In this document: positions 12,985-15,175 of the stretch, one piece after another | How positions within the stretch are numbered: the stretch's first letter is position 1 | How the letters are laid out: each line of letters starts with the position of its first letter | Source of the DNA: an uncultured Mycoplasmatota bacterium | Lineage (GTDB): Bacteria; Bacillota_I; Bacilli_A; RF39; UBA660 | Length of the DNA stretch: 15,175 nucleotides | Reading direction: 5' to 3' | NCBI GenBank assembly: GCA_900556025.1 | Contig: USNG01000035.1 | Span: 1 to 15,175, forward strand | Position numbers and translations under genes: made by a program | The notes under the pieces: model-generated | Databases searched by the model: none | What the model was told of the DNA's origin: nothing | The model's input: the letters and a program-made list of their open reading frames with translations, nothing else

Positions 12985-15175
12985 ATGAATAATAATACAG
13001 GATATCAAGATAGTGCTGATTTTACACGTACTAATAATATAAATGGTATAGAAACTGAACATAAAACTTATAATGATTCTGGATCTATAAGTTGGAATGT
13101 TGGAGAATATACGCCTACTGGGGATAGTGAAGTTGGTGCTCAAATTTATATGCCTGATCATATAGATGAGAATACTCAAATTGTTGTTTATTATAAGGGA
13201 ATGGACGATGATTATTCTAGTAGAAACTGTGTGAGTCTTAATGAATTAAACTGTAATAATAATACTATTTTAATATTTCCAGGGGGTTCTTATTATTATA
13301 GTGGAAAAGAGGCAGCAAACACATTAAATAGTTTATCTGATATAATACCTGGTGACTGGGATAATGTAACTGTTGCTGGAGTTAGTGCTGGTGGAGGTTC
13401 TGCTTTTGCTCTTGCTAGAAATTATAGTGTAGCCGAAGATGGAACATATAAATATCATATTTCTACTTTATCTCTTGGAGATAGTTATCATCCAGAAAGA
13501 AGCATGTATTATATACCGAATTCTGATGATGATTATTTAGCTATGATTAATAAAGGCATGAAATTAGTTGGAGTTACATCTGATGGTAGTAATGGAAACC
13601 CTGATGCTGTTAGAGTATTTAGACATTGGGCTTCATTAGGTGGTGAAACATTTTATATAGATTATGCTGTTAGTCATGATGGGAAATGTAAAACTCCATA
13701 CTATAACAATTATTTGAATTGGATTCTTGGAAAAGGTGATTTGACAGAAGATTTTAAAGATAAACTTAACCATTTTTATATTTTTGTGAAAGATCCTGAG
13801 ACTGGTGAATGGAAGAAAAAAGATTTGTCTTATGAGGAAGCTACAAAATACTTTGATGATATGGTCAAGACTCCTATGTTTGAATTAAGTGATATTGATC
13901 AGTTATATAATAAGTTAAAAGATGATAATGCTTTATATAATTTAAATATCAGATTATCTCAAGAAAGAATAAATAAGATGTTAAGTGAATTCTTATCAAC
14001 TGATGCTGGATTTTTAGTTGATAAAATTCAAGCATTAACTAGTAAAATAAATGGTACTAAAATAAAAGATATTAAAGCTACTACTGATTATGCTAGTACT
14101 ACAAACTCTCCAAAAATGCAAGATGTTAAAATTATGGAGTATATTGCTAAGACAAGTGAATTACTTGCTAAAACTCTTGAATGTGTTGAGTTTGCTATGC
14201 ATGCTCAATTGGAAATTGAAGCAACTGAAAACGAAGTTGATAAGGATGCAGCTGATTTGGCTCCTAGTGGAGGCGTAACTGATGCTGCTCTTGCTGGTGC
14301 TATTGCAGGATTAGATAGTATCGCTGATGCTCTTGGATATACTGGTGCTAAAAAGCAAGAATACATTGACTCAGAAACTGCTAAGCTTTTTGAAAAATAT
14401 TATGGCGAAGAAGCAAACAAAGAAGCTGAAAGTAAAGGCCTTAGTGGAGAAGAAAAAGATAAATTTGTTGATGATTATATAAATGATAGAATAAAAGAAT
14501 TTGAAAAAAATAAAGATAAATATGACGTTGATGTTGAAACTGATGTAAACGAAACCGATTTAAAAGGTAATGAAGTTAAAGCTAAAGAAGAAAAAGCAGA
14601 TATGGAAAATATGTCTAGCGTTGTAAATAAAGATAAAAATGATAATAGTTCAAACAAATCAAATGTATCAAGTACAGTAAATAAAAATACAAAATATGAT
14701 GATGCAAAGAAACCTGGTACTGATGATAAAGGTAATAGTGATGTTAAACCTAGCGATTCTAAAGAAAAAACTGAGCTAAATAATAATAGTAAAGATAGAA
14801 GAGAAAATTCTACAAATCAAAATAATATTAATTCTAATAAGTCAAATGCTTCTAGTACAGTAAGTACAGATAAAGCTAATAATGGTACTTCTAACGATAG
14901 TAATAAAACAACTGAAACTAATACTAATAGTGGTAATAATCAAAATAGTTCTTGGAATTCAGGTGGAACTGGAAGTGTAAGCAATTCAAATAATAATGCA
15001 GGAAGTAATGGTTCTGATAGTGGAAGTTCATATGGAAATGGTGGATATTCTCCTAGTACTCCAAGCACACCAAGTACTCCTTCAAATAATGATATTATTA
15101 GTTCTGGTACATTAACATCATCAAATGATACAGTTGAATTTCCTGAATATAGTAGTGTAGTAAGTGATAATAATA
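12985..15175 (+). CDS. Alpha/beta-hydrolase with helical middle and long Asn/Ser-rich tail, 3'-partial
   Basis: Open from ATG 12985 to the window end (730 residues visible, no stop). Residues about 35-250 form an esterase-like alpha/beta-hydrolase: strand plus oxyanion loop ILIFPGG near 95-101, nucleophile elbow GVSAGG with Ser134, likely acid Asp200 in GVTSDGS, and catalytic His231 in SHDGK. Residues about 300-420 are helical and polar (LNIRLSQERINKMLSEF, KIMEYIAKTSELLAKTLE); 430-520 include an Ala-rich segment and a charged coiled-coil-like stretch. From 540 on the chain is disordered, Asn/Ser/Thr/Gly-rich, with two copies of NKSNxSSTV (near 557 and 618) and a Pro-Ser-Thr run near 689-700. 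The tail looks like a surface-protein stalk, but there is no N-terminal signal peptide. Substrate unknown; esterase or peptidase-like activity is inferred only from the triad. Any C-terminal anchor lies beyond the window. Confidence 0.85.
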   Translation, partial: MNNNTGYQDSADFTRTNNINGIETEHKTYNDSGSISWNVGEYTPTGDSEVGAQIYMPDHIDENTQIVVYYKGMDDDYSSRNCVSLNELNCNNNTILIFPGGSYYYSGKEAANTLNSLSDIIPGDWDNVTVAGVSAGGGSAFALARNYSVAEDGTYKYHISTLSLGDSYHPERSMYYIPNSDDDYLAMINKGMKLVGVTSDGSNGNPDAVRVFRHWASLGGETFYIDYAVSHDGKCKTPYYNNYLNWILGKGDLTEDFKDKLNHFYIFVKDPETGEWKKKDLSYEEATKYFDDMVKTPMFELSDIDQLYNKLKDDNALYNLNIRLSQERINKMLSEFLSTDAGFLVDKIQALTSKINGTKIKDIKATTDYASTTNSPKMQDVKIMEYIAKTSELLAKTLECVEFAMHAQLEIEATENEVDKDAADLAPSGGVTDAALAGAIAGLDSIADALGYTGAKKQEYIDSETAKLFEKYYGEEANKEAESKGLSGEEKDKFVDDYINDRIKEFEKNKDKYDVDVETDVNETDLKGNEVKAKEEKADMENMSSVVNKDKNDNSSNKSNVSSTVNKNTKYDDAKKPGTDDKGNSDVKPSDSKEKTELNNNSKDRRENSTNQNNINSNKSNASSTVSTDKANNGTSNDSNKTTETNTNSGNNQNSSWNSGGTGSVSNSNNNAGSNGSDSGSSYGNGGYSPSTPSTPSTPSNNDIISSGTLTSSNDTVEFPEYSSVVSDNN

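Noticed and set aside
12931..13179. Minus-strand open frame opposite the start of the hydrolase gene
   Set aside because: It is antisense to a well-supported gene, has no ribosome site and encodes a low-complexity Ile/Ser-rich chain; it is a compositional shadow.
1..15175. CRISPR array, insertion sequence, tRNA or rRNA gene, or phage integration site
   Set aside because: No evenly spaced direct repeats with spacers, transposase, tRNA cloverleaf or rRNA sequence was seen; the short AAT/GAT-rich repeats reflect Asn/Asp codons.
1..15175. TGA read as tryptophan (Mollicutes code)
   Set aside because: Trp is encoded by TGG in all conserved motifs (for example WCGPC of thioredoxin), and TGA ends the CvpA-family gene at the ATGA overlap.

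Overview
The window is very AT-rich, tightly packed DNA from a low-GC Gram-positive bacterium. The standard bacterial code applies: TGG is the Trp codon and at least one gene (the CvpA-family gene) stops at TGA. A SAM-I riboswitch before metK, a SpoVB-like flippase, a TIGR04086-type membrane protein, a YetF-like DUF421 protein and Asn/Asp-rich surface proteins all fit an uncultured, gut-type member of the Bacilli (RF39- or Erysipelotrichales-like). That placement is inference from gene content and composition only.

Layout. 1-2359: a Pro/Glu/Lys-rich repeat protein (probably cut at the window edge), then 13 bases later a beta-helix protein with three SLH repeats and no signal peptide. 2378-4888: a promoter, a membrane-anchored surface protein with a camelysin/TasA-like N-terminus, a CvpA-family membrane protein and a thioredoxin, closed by a weak hairpin. 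4875-7133: promoter, queA and tgt (queuosine tRNA modification), overlapping by one base. 7142-8359: an anchored Asn/Asp-rich protein of unknown function. 8356-8712 (minus) and 8783-9418 (plus): two divergent small membrane proteins. 9410-10711 (minus): a SpoVB/MurJ-like flippase. 10713-11962: SAM-I riboswitch and metK, whose promoter overlaps the flippase promoter. 11963-12222: no protein gene; it holds what looks like an independent structured RNA of about 172 nt. 12223-12900: tcdA. 12985 to the window end: an alpha/beta-hydrolase with a helical middle and a long Asn/Ser/Thr-rich tail, without a signal peptide and cut by the window end.

How the parts connect. MetK makes SAM, and QueA uses the ribosyl part of SAM to build epoxyqueuosine on tRNA after Tgt inserts preQ1. 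TcdA modifies t6A37, so three genes serve tRNA modification. The surface genes (2439, 7199, possibly 653 and 12985) are typical accessory proteins of this kind of genome.

The most interesting item is the RNA gene at 12015-12186. Its -10 element lies exactly where a start at 12015 would be expected, its two ends pair perfectly (AACCTAG with CTAGGTT), a T-run follows, and its interior contains GC-rich blocks unlike the surroundings. Its 3' end lies inside the tcdA promoter. I do not recognise its family. Also notable are a hairpin that separates the queA Shine-Dalgarno sequence from its start codon, the overlapping metK/flippase promoters, and two large putative surface proteins without signal peptides.
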